Below are positions 18,128 through 27,116 of a stretch of DNA of 64,000 nucleotides, in pieces; the first letter of the stretch is position 1; each line of letters begins with the position of its first letter. A program made the position numbers and the translations under genes. The notes beneath the pieces were generated by a model that was not told where the DNA came from, ran no database searches, and saw only the letters and a program-made list of their open reading frames with translations. Source of the stretch: CANLBN01 sp034111645 (GTDB lineage: Bacteria; Pseudomonadota; Gammaproteobacteria; Pseudomonadales; Cellvibrionaceae). The DNA is taken from positions 12,276 to 76,275 of the forward strand of contig JAWUWW010000048.1 of assembly GCA_034111645.1 (NCBI GenBank). Reading direction: 5' to 3'.

Positions 18128-18541
18128 AGATAAAAGCTCTTAAAGATAAGAATTTATAGGAGATAATGATTTATCAAAATAGTAAATATATTATAAAGGA
18201 AGATAAGATGCTTGGCTCTTATATTTAATGATAATTTGATACTTTTTAGATAAGTTTAATATGCTTAATTGCGTTTCATATTTTAGCTATAAAATGAAAA
18301 ATTATTGTAATTTAAAAAAGATTATTTTTTATAATGAAATTAAAAGTATCAAAATATTTATGCCAAATGGATTAATATTTATTTAGGGCACATATCTTTG
18401 AGATGTAAAAAACGATTTCTTTACAAATAGTTAATGATCTTTAAACCTTTAAAGTGAACAGTAAGAGGATCATCTCTTTGGTAATTTCAATATTCATGAG
18501 ATAATGATTTCATGTCAAAATAATGAAATGAATGGTGCTGT
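18128..18541. promoter_or_regulatory. Divergent intergenic region, PLP decarboxylase / DegT aminotransferase
   Basis: 414 very AT-rich bases hold the two divergent promoters. I see no gene, no clear palindrome and no riboswitch-like conserved core. Confidence 0.35.
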
Positions 18542-19798
18542 ATGAAATTATTTACGAAGCCTTTTACCCAGCAAGAAAAAATTCCAGAGGCAGGTATTGC
18601 GGCTGCAGTTGAGGTGATGCGTTCAGGTCGATTACATCGTTATAACACGTTACCCAATGAATTAAGTGAGACCGATAAATTAGAACTAGAATTCGCAAAA
18701 ATCATGGACGTACCTTATTGTCTTACATGCTCATCAGGCGGATATGCATTGCATATTGCTATGCGAGCAGTGGGTATAAAAGCCGGTGATAAGGTGTTGT
18801 GTAATGCATTTACTTTAGCGCCTGTCCCCGGTGCTATTCACAATAGTGGCGCTATACCCATACTTGTCGAAGTGGCTGATGACTACAAAGTAGATATTGA
18901 CGATCTTGAGCTAAAGGCAAAAGCTAGTGGCGCAGGTTTTTTTATGTTGTCGCATATGCGTGGTCATATTGCCGATATGGATCGCATTGTTGAGCTTTGC
19001 AAGCAATATAATATTGTCTTAATTGAAGATTGCGCGCATACCATGGGTGCTAGTTGGAGAGGCAAAAAAAGCGGTAGTTTTGGCGACGTTGCATGTTTTA
19101 GTGCGCAAACCTATAAACACATTAACTCTGGCGAGGGTGGCTTTTTAATTACCGCACGCGACGATATAATGGCGCGCGCTATTATGTATTCTGGCTCTTA
19201 TATGTTGTTTGATCGACATCAAGCCGCGCCACCTAAATCTGCATTCGATTCAATACGTTATGAAACACCTAACTACAGTGGCCGCATGGATAATTTAAGG
19301 GCCGCAATACTTAGGCCTCAGTTGGCAGATCTGGAGTCTCAATGTAAGCGTTGGAATCAGAGTTATAAAACGCTAGAAAAAATATTAAAAGATTGCCCAC
19401 AAATTTATATACCGATTCGGCTTGTAGAGGAAGAATTCGTTGCAAGTTCTATTCAGTTTTCAGTCCCCGCATTAAACGCTGATCAGATACTGAACTTAGT
19501 AAAAGATTGCCAGTCACGCGGAGTCATTATTAAGTGGTTTGGTGCGAAAGAGCCAGAAGGCTATACCAGTCGCTATGATAGTTGGCGCTACATCGAACAA
19601 ATGCCATACATGCCCAAAACTGAGCGAGTATTATCGACGTTGCTGGATATGCGTATACCGCTAACGTTTAATCAACAAGACTGCGAGTTAATTGCAGAAA
19701 TTATTCTGGAAATTTTAGATGCGATTATCGATAAAAATTTAGGTACAAATATCGATAAGCAAGATGAGCATGTAGTTGGTGTCAATACAGTAAGTTAA
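18542..19798 (+). CDS. DegT/DnrJ/EryC1/StrS-family aminotransferase
   Basis: A 418-residue PLP enzyme of the sugar aminotransferase family. Lys192 in Q-T-Y-K-H-I-N-S-G-E-G-G is the cofactor lysine. IEDCAHTMGA at 161-170 carries the conserved Asp and the TCSSGGYALH block (62-71) binds phosphate. Family members usually transaminate nucleotide-linked keto sugars or inositols. No other sugar-nucleotide genes are adjacent, so the substrate is open. The C-terminal 20 residues (after about 398) are acidic and look like a non-conserved tail. Confidence 0.87.
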   Translation: MKLFTKPFTQQEKIPEAGIAAAVEVMRSGRLHRYNTLPNELSETDKLELEFAKIMDVPYCLTCSSGGYALHIAMRAVGIKAGDKVLCNAFTLAPVPGAIHNSGAIPILVEVADDYKVDIDDLELKAKASGAGFFMLSHMRGHIADMDRIVELCKQYNIVLIEDCAHTMGASWRGKKSGSFGDVACFSAQTYKHINSGEGGFLITARDDIMARAIMYSGSYMLFDRHQAAPPKSAFDSIRYETPNYSGRMDNLRAAILRPQLADLESQCKRWNQSYKTLEKILKDCPQIYIPIRLVEEEFVASSIQFSVPALNADQILNLVKDCQSRGVIIKWFGAKEPEGYTSRYDSWRYIEQMPYMPKTERVLSTLLDMRIPLTFNQQDCELIAEIILEILDAIIDKNLGTNIDKQDEHVVGVNTVS

Positions 19799-19867
19799 CT
19801 TTATTAAAATGACAACTAATTTATTTTTGGTCTTTCGTAAAGTAAGGCTGCGATGACTTTGAGGTGA

Positions 19868-20575
19868 TTAATCGAGTGCGAATTTCTTTTTACTCGCAAT
19901 AAAGCTTAAGATTAAAGGCACTACAGCCAGCAATAACAGTGATAAAATTAATTGCATACTAAAAATATCATCTATCGAACTTATTGTTGATAGGTTGCGG
20001 CCAGCATTTACATAAACAAATAAAATGCTTACTAAGCCAAGTTGAGTAGAGGCATAAAATTTCCATGCGTTTAATTTACTTAATCCTAAAATAATAGCCG
20101 GAATACAAAATGGCATGCCTGGGATTAGCCTCATGCTAAGTGAAAGCATAAAGCTGTTGGAATTCGAAGCTCGATTCAAGCGGCTAAAGTTATCGACAAA
20201 TTTTCTCTGTAACCAATCCCTGCATAAATAACGCGTCATTAAAAATAGGCATGTGCCACCTAATGCACTCACAAAAGAAACTATCAGTAAACCTACAATA
20301 TTACCAAATAAAAAACCTGCAAGAATTGTTGGCGCACTAACAAAGGGAAAGGGTAGGGCGCAAATTAAAAAATAACACGCCATAAAAATAAGTGCGCCCT
20401 GTAGACGATTATGTTCTATGTAATAAAGAGTGTCAGCGGATATTTGTTTAATTACATTTAACGAAAAATAGTCTTGGTATATAAATATTAAAATTAAGCT
20501 CGTCACTATAAATGCCGAGAATATAAATATCTTAGAGTTTTTCGATTGAATAATTTTTGTAAATGCTAACTTCAA
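19868..20575 (-). CDS. VTT-domain (TVP38/TMEM64, DedA-like) membrane protein
   Basis: A 235-residue inner membrane protein with about five or six hydrophobic helices. The VTT signature appears in the segments ALPFPFVSAPTILAGFLFG and LSMRLIPGMPFCIPAIILGLS, including the R-x-x-P-G-x-P-F pattern of re-entrant loops. Family members act in lipid or undecaprenyl-phosphate translocation or are uncharacterised. It is preceded on the same strand by the glutaredoxin gene. Confidence 0.83.
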   Translation of the reverse strand: MKLAFTKIIQSKNSKIFIFSAFIVTSLILIFIYQDYFSLNVIKQISADTLYYIEHNRLQGALIFMACYFLICALPFPFVSAPTILAGFLFGNIVGLLIVSFVSALGGTCLFLMTRYLCRDWLQRKFVDNFSRLNRASNSNSFMLSLSMRLIPGMPFCIPAIILGLSKLNAWKFYASTQLGLVSILFVYVNAGRNLSTISSIDDIFSMQLILSLLLLAVVPLILSFIASKKKFALD

Positions 20576-20646
20576 TTTTATACACTTCGATTATTTTTAT
20601 TTAATTATATTTATGGCCGTTAGTGATTCAAAATAATTTGTTCAGA

Positions 20647-21261
20647 TTATCGCTGAGGTGATAGCGAGCATTGACCGCGATCTGGATTTGGTTCTACATT
20701 TATTTCTAGGTGTTTGCTGAGCTGGTCTGCTCCACCTATGTATTGCTTATCTAGCCATATTTGAGGAACTGTTACAGGTGTCTTAGCCCCAATAATGGGC
20801 TTTACACGTGCAAGCATTTCATAAAGTGCTCTAGGCTCTTTAACAACATCATAATATTTAAAAGCAACATTAGTATCGGTTAAATATTCTTTGGCGCGTT
20901 TGCAATGGGGGCAGCTTTCTTTTCCGAAGACGATATTTTCAGTGACAGACGATTTCTTAGCGTAAGCCTCTATAACAGCTTCGGTTAATAAACCTCGATT
21001 AAGTGCTCGACCTTGGCTGATAATTTTTTCGTCGACGATAACGATAGGGGCATGATATCCACCCTTCACTAATGGTTTCCACCATTCATTTAGCCAATCT
21101 TTCATAATAAACTTGACCGGGATTCCCTCGAGATCAGTTTCAATCGTGTCAGCAATAACATCTTTAGTCAGAGAGCATTCTCCACAGGGAATTTTAACGC
21201 TAAATGGTCCCCAGCTACCGGCCCAACGATAAACGGTAATAATCACTTCTTGCGTAGACAA
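20647..21261 (-). CDS. Two-domain thioredoxin-fold / glutaredoxin protein
   Basis: From a TTG at 21261 the product is 204 aa. The first part (residues 8-100) looks like a thioredoxin-type fold with a C-G-E-C pair at 26-29 and a cis-proline-like HAPIVIVD segment. The second (110-187) is a glutaredoxin domain with C-P-H-C at 117-120, cis-Pro in TVPQIWL at 164-170 and the YIGGADQL glutathione-binding segment. The TTG is chosen because TTAGGAG lies just upstream; the longer frame from an ATG at 21351 adds 30 unlikely residues. A dithiol relay between the two motifs is conceivable but not shown. Confidence 0.78.
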   Translation of the reverse strand: MSTQEVIITVYRWAGSWGPFSVKIPCGECSLTKDVIADTIETDLEGIPVKFIMKDWLNEWWKPLVKGGYHAPIVIVDEKIISQGRALNRGLLTEAVIEAYAKKSSVTENIVFGKESCPHCKRAKEYLTDTNVAFKYYDVVKEPRALYEMLARVKPIIGAKTPVTVPQIWLDKQYIGGADQLSKHLEINVEPNPDRGQCSLSPQR

Positions 21262-21742
21262 ATTTTTATCTCCTAAGCATGTCGACCGAATATATAAAAT
21301 AAGTGTTACTGTTATTGAATACCTATTATTTAAATCAATTTTTAGAGTCATAGATAGACAATAAGTTCATTCGTATCCAAAGCTACAGATGTATTTTTTA
21401 GTCGAATAAATTTCTATTTGATAATTTTTTTAAATGGAGAGTTTCTAAATTAGAAAACAATAGCTTTTGATGTTAGGATTAATCTTACTATATGTCTTTT
21501 TCTTATTTAAATTTGAATCAATAAACAGGTGAGAAAGCTGATGGTTATAATTAAAGCCGTTTAGTTTTTAGCTGTTTTTGTAGACGTTTAGATCTATAAA
21601 AATATTTACAAACTAACGTTAATTGATATCTTACAAATGAATAAAAGTATTTATTATGCTTTAACTCAAGTTTAAAGCTAAAGTTATTTTTATAGATTAA
21701 CAGCCGCTTTTTTTAGCGACTGATGAGCGTAAGACACAATAT
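21262..21742. other. Intergenic region, about 480 bases, no gene
   Basis: The AT-rich gap should hold the promoter of the glutaredoxin gene at its left end and the terminator of the alcohol dehydrogenase gene at its right end. No coding frame is convincing. Confidence 0.4.
21701..21722 (-). terminator. Hairpin downstream of the sulfonate-type dehydrogenase operon
   Basis: On the minus strand CAGTCGCT and AGCGGCTG form an 8-base stem with one G-U pair and a 6-base A loop, 20 bases after the alcohol dehydrogenase stop. Only a short TT follows. Confidence 0.45.
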
Positions 21743-22747
21743 TTATTGATGATCAGGAATCAAAATAATTTTTGCAGCGGCTGTTTTGCCCTGTGATAAA
21801 TCTAAAAATGCATTGCTACCTTCGCTGAGTGGGCGTTGTTCTATCCAATTTAAATTACCCAGCTTGCCGCTGTATAGTGCGTCAACAGTGTCTCGAAAAT
21901 CTTTCATTGTGTAGGTATAACAACCGCTAAAAATTACTTCTTGCAGAGTAAATTTGCGAATATCTAAACCATCGTTATTATCCATTAAGCCGATATGTAC
22001 AATAGCACCACCTGGTTTGACCGCTTTCGAGGCTGTAGCTCGAGTCGCACGACCACCAACAGCATCAAGAACAATATCATAGCTGTTGTCACTTGGCCCT
22101 GCGTCATTAATTGGATCATAGAGTTCACAAACCTCTGTTTTTTTAACGGTTTCACGTCGTAAAACGTTAGTCTCGCCTAATAAAATATCAGTGCAGCCAA
22201 AGCTGGCTAAAATTAATGCTGTCGATATGCCTATCGCACCGCCGCCCAACACTAATATTTTTGCCTCATTTAATGGACAAGCCGAAGATTGCTGAGCACG
22301 CATAACGGCATGCCAAGCTGTTGCAACGGGTTCGGTTAACGCAGCATTTAAATAACTCATATCATCGGGAATAGTGACTAAGTTACGCTCTGGCATTCTT
22401 AATAATTCTGAAAAAGCACCTTGCCGAGGCTGCATGCTAATTATTTGGCGTTGCTGACACAAATTTTCTCTTTCGCTTAAACAATAACGACATGTGCCAC
22501 AGGTCACTAATGGATTAACGACAACTCGGCTGCCTTGGTTGCTACCACTAATAACTTCACCACTAACTTCATGGCCTAAAATTAAGGGTGCAATACGACG
22601 TTCATCGTGGCCAAAATATGCGTGCATGTCCGAGCCACAAATGCCACTTGCTTGAACACGAATAAGTACCTCGCCTGACTCTGGAATAGGGTCGGGTTCA
22701 GAGCGATACTCTAATTGGCTGGTTCCGGTATAGACTAATGCTTTCAT
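21743..22747 (-). CDS. Zinc-dependent alcohol dehydrogenase, HpsP-like by context
   Basis: A 334-residue medium-chain dehydrogenase. Catalytic zinc ligands are Cys37 (GICGSD) and His59-Glu60 (LGHE), and four structural-zinc cysteines lie at 83, 86, 89 and 97 (C-G-T-C-R-Y-C ... C). The NAD site is VLGGGAIG near 165. It is last in a TRAP transporter-HpsN-SDR row. In known DHPS degradation clusters a zinc dehydrogenase (HpsP) and an SDR (HpsO) are thought to interconvert DHPS enantiomers through the 2-keto form. The role here is inferred from the row, and family membership alone would fit many polyols. Confidence 0.85.
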   Translation of the reverse strand: MKALVYTGTSQLEYRSEPDPIPESGEVLIRVQASGICGSDMHAYFGHDERRIAPLILGHEVSGEVISGSNQGSRVVVNPLVTCGTCRYCLSERENLCQQRQIISMQPRQGAFSELLRMPERNLVTIPDDMSYLNAALTEPVATAWHAVMRAQQSSACPLNEAKILVLGGGAIGISTALILASFGCTDILLGETNVLRRETVKKTEVCELYDPINDAGPSDNSYDIVLDAVGGRATRATASKAVKPGGAIVHIGLMDNNDGLDIRKFTLQEVIFSGCYTYTMKDFRDTVDALYSGKLGNLNWIEQRPLSEGSNAFLDLSQGKTAAAKIILIPDHQ

Positions 22748-22845
22748 ATTTATTGACCTTTAATCGCTTTATTTAAAAAGACTTTTTTATAATAATCTGA
22801 ATTTTGAATATAGATTTTATTAATACAATTTTATTAAGAAGATGA

Positions 22846-23628
22846 CTATTTTGCAGTAAAGCCGCCATCAACTGCAATCACTTGCCCGGTCACATAACTC
22901 GAAGCACGCGATGCCAAAAATATAGTGGTGCCATCGAGATCTTCTAATTCACCATTGCGGCCAATAGCCGTCATGCCCGCATTATGTGCGAGCATTTTAG
23001 GATTATGATAAACTGATTTAGTTAATTCGGTAGGAAAAAACCCCGGTGCGATAGCATTAGTCATAATGCCGTCGGCTGACCAGCTCTCGGCCATTGCTCT
23101 AGTTAATTGTGCAATGCCGCCCTTTGAAGCGCCATAGGGCATACTGTTAGGAAACGCTCGGTAAGATTGCAGTGAAGCAATATTAATAATTCGACCATAC
23201 CCTTTTTGCTTCATCCCTGCTATGCAGTGACGGGCAAGAAAAAACGGCGTCGATAAATTAATATTAATTGTTTGATCCCAAGTCTCATCAGTAATGTCAT
23301 CAGCTGCTTGACGCAAATTTATACCGGCTGCATTGATTAAGATATTGGGCGCGCCAAAAACATCAGTTGCAGTGTTGACAATATCGCCAAGACAAAAGCG
23401 ATCAGATAAATCGGCAGCAATGGTTGCTACCGAGTCTTTAAAATTTGTTGTTAATGTAAATTCTTGTTTAGCTTGCGCTAAATTTTTTTCACTGCGCGCA
23501 ACAAGAATAACCTTCGCGCCAGCATTCAATAATGCCCATGCCATTCTCTTGCCGATTCCCGAAGAGCCACCTGTGCAAAGAGCAACATGGCCCGTTAGGT
23601 CAAAAAGAGAGAGCATAGGATTGGTCAT
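22846..23628 (-). CDS. Short-chain dehydrogenase, HpsO-like by context
   Basis: A 260-residue classical SDR. The cofactor motif T-G-G-S-S-G-I-G is at residues 19-26, NAAG near 100, catalytic Ser152, and Y-G-A-S-K with Tyr165 and Lys169. The C-terminal ASSYVTGQVIAVDGG is standard. ATG 23628 is preferred; the longer frame starts at a TTG inside a hairpin arm. It lies between the HpsN-like gene and the zinc dehydrogenase. The expected reaction is oxidation of a 2-hydroxyl on a small polyol or sulfonated polyol. Confidence 0.85.
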   Translation of the reverse strand: MTNPMLSLFDLTGHVALCTGGSSGIGKRMAWALLNAGAKVILVARSEKNLAQAKQEFTLTTNFKDSVATIAADLSDRFCLGDIVNTATDVFGAPNILINAAGINLRQAADDITDETWDQTININLSTPFFLARHCIAGMKQKGYGRIINIASLQSYRAFPNSMPYGASKGGIAQLTRAMAESWSADGIMTNAIAPGFFPTELTKSVYHNPKMLAHNAGMTAIGRNGELEDLDGTTIFLASRASSYVTGQVIAVDGGFTAK

Positions 23629-23647
23629 TATTTTGTCCAGTAAAAGC

Positions 23648-23674
23648 AACTTGAGACATTTAATGTCTCAAGTT
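23648..23674 (-). promoter_or_regulatory. Strong hairpin just upstream of the SDR start
   Basis: AACTTGAGACAT (23648-23659) and ATGTCTCAAGTT (23663-23674) are perfect complements with a 3-base loop. On the minus strand the hairpin ends about 20 bases before the SDR ATG and is followed by GCTTTT. It may stop part of the transcription from hpsN or protect mRNA ends. Confidence 0.65.
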
Positions 23675-23772
23675 ATTAATTAATTTTTATAGTAACTTAG
23701 GCTAGGGAGCTTTAGTAATATTCAACAGTAATATCCAACAACGGAAGCTACCTAACCTTAGTGCATTGTAAT

Positions 23773-25086
23773 TTACTTATCTAAGCTACCTAAATTAAAA
23801 GTTTCATTTGGGAAGTACTTAGCCAAACGAATGTCACCAGTGCGTGCGTGACCTTCCATACCTTCGCCACGAGAAATACGAGCAGTAGTCGCTGCTACAT
23901 CTCTTGTTGCTTCATGGTTTTGACGCTGATAAGTGACCACTTTAATAAACTTAGACGCACTTAAACCACCGGTATAACGACCCGCACCCTTAGTAGGTAG
24001 TATATGGTTAGTACCCGAGCATTTATCACCAAAGGCAACGGTTGCTTCTTCGCCAATAAATAAAGAGCCATAATTTTTTAAGCGATCAAGCCACCAATCT
24101 AAATCAGCTGCTTGTACTTCAAGATGCTCTGCCGCATATTGATCACTGATAACCGCTATCTCTTCACGGGTATCACATAAAATGACTTCGCCGTAATCTC
24201 TCCACGCTGCGAACGCGGCGTCGCGTTGAACTTGTGGAAGCGTCTCTATATGGTGAGGGATTCTTTCCATAACGGCAGCGGCTAGTTCACGCGAGTCGGT
24301 AAATAACCATGCTGGTGAATCTGGACCATGCTCAGCCTGACCCACTAGGTCACAGGCAACGATATCTGGATCGGCATTTTTGTCGGCAATAACAGCAATT
24401 TCTGTTGGTCCGGCAAATAAATCGATACCAACACGGCCAAATAATAAGCGCTTAGCTTCGGCAACAAATTTATTGCCTGGGCCCACTAAAATATCGGCGG
24501 GCTGATTAGTGAATAATCCATATGCCATAGCGGCAATACCTTGCACGCCGCCCATTTGTAAAATCACATCAGCACCAGCAAGATCCATTGCATAGACAAT
24601 GGCAGGGTGCATCCCTTGCTCGCCGTGTGGAACAGAGCAGGCGATAACATTCTCGACACCGGCAACCTTAGCGGTAGCCACACTCATAATAGCCGAGGCG
24701 ATATGTGCATAGCGACCACCAGGTACATAACAGCCTGCCGTTGTCATAGGAATTAATTTTTGACCCGCAAATAAACCTGGGCTTAGCTCAACTTCAACCT
24801 CGACCATACTATCGCGCTGTGCAGCGGCAAAACGACTGACGCGCTCATAGGCAAAGTTGATATCATCTTTTAGTTGTTGTGAAACTAATTTTTTGCTCGC
24901 CTCGATTTGATCACGCGTCATTACCGGCGAGCCTTTATCCCAACCGTCTAGCTTTAGCGCATACTCTAGCGCCTTAGCTTCGCCGCCTTCTTCAATTTCT
25001 TGAAGCATAGTCATAACGATTTGACGTGTGTTGTCTTCGCCAGTTGCAGATGTTTTATCTGCCTTTTTAATATATTCAGTAGCCAT
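23773..25086 (-). CDS. hpsN: Histidinol-dehydrogenase-like enzyme, probable sulfopropanediol 3-dehydrogenase (HpsN)
   Basis: A 437-residue member of the histidinol dehydrogenase family. Family blocks include GCYVPGGRYAH near 110, VGPGNKFVAEAKRLLFG near 195, DLFAGPTEIAVIAD near 215, the AEHLEV pair (Glu-His) near 330 and a GHART C-terminal segment. Linkage to a TRAP transporter, an SDR and a zinc dehydrogenase argues against histidine synthesis and for HpsN, which oxidises the 3-hydroxyl of (R)-DHPS in two NAD-dependent steps to (R)-sulfolactate. No his genes are near. Assignment to HpsN is strong on context and general sequence impression, not on an alignment. Confidence 0.78.
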   Translation of the reverse strand: MATEYIKKADKTSATGEDNTRQIVMTMLQEIEEGGEAKALEYALKLDGWDKGSPVMTRDQIEASKKLVSQQLKDDINFAYERVSRFAAAQRDSMVEVEVELSPGLFAGQKLIPMTTAGCYVPGGRYAHIASAIMSVATAKVAGVENVIACSVPHGEQGMHPAIVYAMDLAGADVILQMGGVQGIAAMAYGLFTNQPADILVGPGNKFVAEAKRLLFGRVGIDLFAGPTEIAVIADKNADPDIVACDLVGQAEHGPDSPAWLFTDSRELAAAVMERIPHHIETLPQVQRDAAFAAWRDYGEVILCDTREEIAVISDQYAAEHLEVQAADLDWWLDRLKNYGSLFIGEEATVAFGDKCSGTNHILPTKGAGRYTGGLSASKFIKVVTYQRQNHEATRDVAATTARISRGEGMEGHARTGDIRLAKYFPNETFNLGSLDK

Positions 25087-25204
25087 TGTTTTTATCTTCC
25101 TCTTACATGTTAATTAAATTGTAAATAGTTTTAAACTTTTGCTCTACATTTAAGTTGAGCAACTAGATTTTTATTTTCACTTAATAATTCAATATTATTA
25201 ATAA

Positions 25205-26512
25205 TCAAAATGCCCATAGCGAAAGCTGCGGTATAAATGCTATTAGCAACACCACACTCAGTAATGCGATCACAAAAGGAACCGCTTTTGCTGCTATTGG
25301 CATTATCGGTGTGCTGGTTAAACTTGAGACCACAAATAAATTCAAACCAAATGGGGGCGTAATAAAACCTGCACCTAGTGCTGTAACCATCATGATACAA
25401 AAATGAATCTCATTCATGCCAATTTCTTGCGCTAAGGGAAGTAATAGTGGCGATAAAATAACGATATTAGGTGTGGTCTCCATAACACAGCCTGCGATCA
25501 CAAGAATAGCTATCATTAATAAGATTAATATAGTGGGATCACTTGTTATGGTCGTCATATAGTGCACAAAGCTCTGCGGAATAGCTAATATGGCTAAGGT
25601 TTGTGCCAAAGGTAGTGATATCGCAATAATCGGCACAATAACGCCATTCACTCTTGCAGAGCTTTCAAGCATTTTAGGAAAATCAGAGATTTTTATAGTG
25701 CCCTGAATCAAACCAATAATAAGTGTGCTCACAACCGCAACGGCAGCAGCTTCTGTTGGCGTAAAAATACCGGTATAAATGCCACCTAAAATAATAACAG
25801 GAACCATCAAAGCAAAGCGCCCATCATAAATAGCTTTAAACCAACGCTTAAAAGAAAAGCCCATATTTGAGTGTTCATATTTATAAATACGATTCATTAT
25901 GATGTTCGTAATCATAATGGCTAGCATGACTAGGAGGCCTGGAATCATCGCGGCTAAAAATAGGGTAGAGGCTGATATGCCTAATATTAAGCCAATAATA
26001 ATGTAGGCAATAGACGGTGGGATCAAGATGCCAGTACAAGCACCACCAGCTACCAAGGCGCAGGCATATGGCTTGGGGTAACCTTGCTCGACTAAGCGGT
26101 CAATCGTCATACGACCCACCGCTGCGGCTCCCGCTGCATCCGATCCAGATATACAGGCAAAAAAACCACAGCCTAAAACAGTTGCAGTACCAAAGCCGGT
26201 TCTAAAACCACCAACGGTGGCCTCGGCTACATCTAATAATTTATTGGCAAGTCCAGTTCTAGCGAGTACATCACCTGTCAAAATAAATAAAGGAATAGCA
26301 ATGAGTGCAAAAGCATCGATGCCGGCAAAGAGCGACTCACCCATTAAACTTAATGGTAGAGCCTCTGTAAAGTAGAGCATGCCGATTGTGCCTAAACCAA
26401 GCGATACCCATACAGGTACTGCCAAAATCACCATAATTAATATAGCAATTAACGGTATATAAAATCCCCATCCCAAATCGACTGACGCTTGTTGCTGCAT
26501 ATATTGATACAT
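25205..26512 (-). CDS. dctM: TRAP transporter large permease, DctM-like
   Basis: A 435-residue membrane protein with about 12 hydrophobic segments, the TRAP large-subunit layout. Typical segments are the FAGIDAFALIAIPLFILTG region near 65-83, GTATVLGCGFFACISGSDAA near 107-126 and ITPPFGLNLFVVSSL near 385-399. It provides the sodium-coupled channel for solute import. It starts 5 bases after the DctQ stop, so they are translated together. A substrate such as a C3 sulfonate is inferred from the neighbours. Confidence 0.92.
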   Translation of the reverse strand: MYQYMQQQASVDLGWGFYIPLIAILIMVILAVPVWVSLGLGTIGMLYFTEALPLSLMGESLFAGIDAFALIAIPLFILTGDVLARTGLANKLLDVAEATVGGFRTGFGTATVLGCGFFACISGSDAAGAAAVGRMTIDRLVEQGYPKPYACALVAGGACTGILIPPSIAYIIIGLILGISASTLFLAAMIPGLLVMLAIMITNIIMNRIYKYEHSNMGFSFKRWFKAIYDGRFALMVPVIILGGIYTGIFTPTEAAAVAVVSTLIIGLIQGTIKISDFPKMLESSARVNGVIVPIIAISLPLAQTLAILAIPQSFVHYMTTITSDPTILILLMIAILVIAGCVMETTPNIVILSPLLLPLAQEIGMNEIHFCIMMVTALGAGFITPPFGLNLFVVSSLTSTPIMPIAAKAVPFVIALLSVVLLIAFIPQLSLWAF

Positions 26513-26517
26513 ATAAT

Positions 26518-27036
26518 TTATCCGTCTATTAGTTTGTCACCCGTGTATACCGGGTTGCCATGCTTCAAATCGCTAATATCACGAATAATGGACTGAATTA
26601 TGCGCAAACTTAACATTGAAAACCCAAGAGGCACAGCCGCTAAAAACCATGCTTGGCTTATGCGTAGGCCATCAGTTACAGAGCCAAATTTAATGGAGAT
26701 TAGGACCGATTCGATAGAATAAAAAATAATTATTACCGCTAAAAGAAGCGTCATTAAATCGCCAAATAAATACAAGCCTGCTTTCCAGCGCGGCGAAGCA
26801 TAATGAAGCAAGATATCAATACGTATATGTGCTCGTCTTTTTACTGCCGCAGAAGCACCGATCCAAGCGAGATAAATAAATGCGTAACGAGCTATTTCTT
26901 CTCCCCATACCGAGGAGTAGCTCAAGCCAAATCTGCGTACAACTTCAACTGCGATCGTAGCAACAATGGTGGTATAAAAAATAAGTAACAACCAGCGTTC
27001 GCCATCTTCATTTATTTTTTTTAATATGTTGTTCAT
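26518..27036 (-). CDS. dctQ: TRAP transporter small permease, DctQ-like
   Basis: A 172-residue protein with four hydrophobic helices (about residues 15-31, 50-66, 88-108, 130-150) and the conserved E-E-I-A-R-Y segment (WGEEIARYAFIYLAWIG). It pairs with the large permease. It follows dctP after an attenuator-like hairpin. Confidence 0.9.
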   Translation of the reverse strand: MNNILKKINEDGERWLLLIFYTTIVATIAVEVVRRFGLSYSSVWGEEIARYAFIYLAWIGASAAVKRRAHIRIDILLHYASPRWKAGLYLFGDLMTLLLAVIIIFYSIESVLISIKFGSVTDGLRISQAWFLAAVPLGFSMLSLRIIQSIIRDISDLKHGNPVYTGDKLIDG

Positions 27037-27050
27037 AAGGCACCAAATAT

Positions 27051-27100
27051 AAAAACTCCCCTAAAGCTATTTAAAATGTCGTCAGAAAAGCTTTGGGGAG
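27051..27100 (-). terminator. Terminator-like attenuator between dctP and dctQ
   Basis: On the minus strand CTCCCCAAAGCT (27100-27089) pairs with AGCTTTAGGGGAG (27068-27056), with one bulged base and a 20-base loop, then TTTTT (27055-27051). Partial termination here would make more of the binding protein than of the permeases, as expected for such transporters. Confidence 0.75.
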
Positions 27101-27116
27101 CAGGGAGAGGTATTGA

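Noticed and set aside
23773..25086. Reading the HpsN-like gene as true histidinol dehydrogenase HisD
   Set aside because: No histidine biosynthesis gene is near, and it sits behind a TRAP importer with two alcohol dehydrogenases, which fits catabolism of a polyol sulfonate better.
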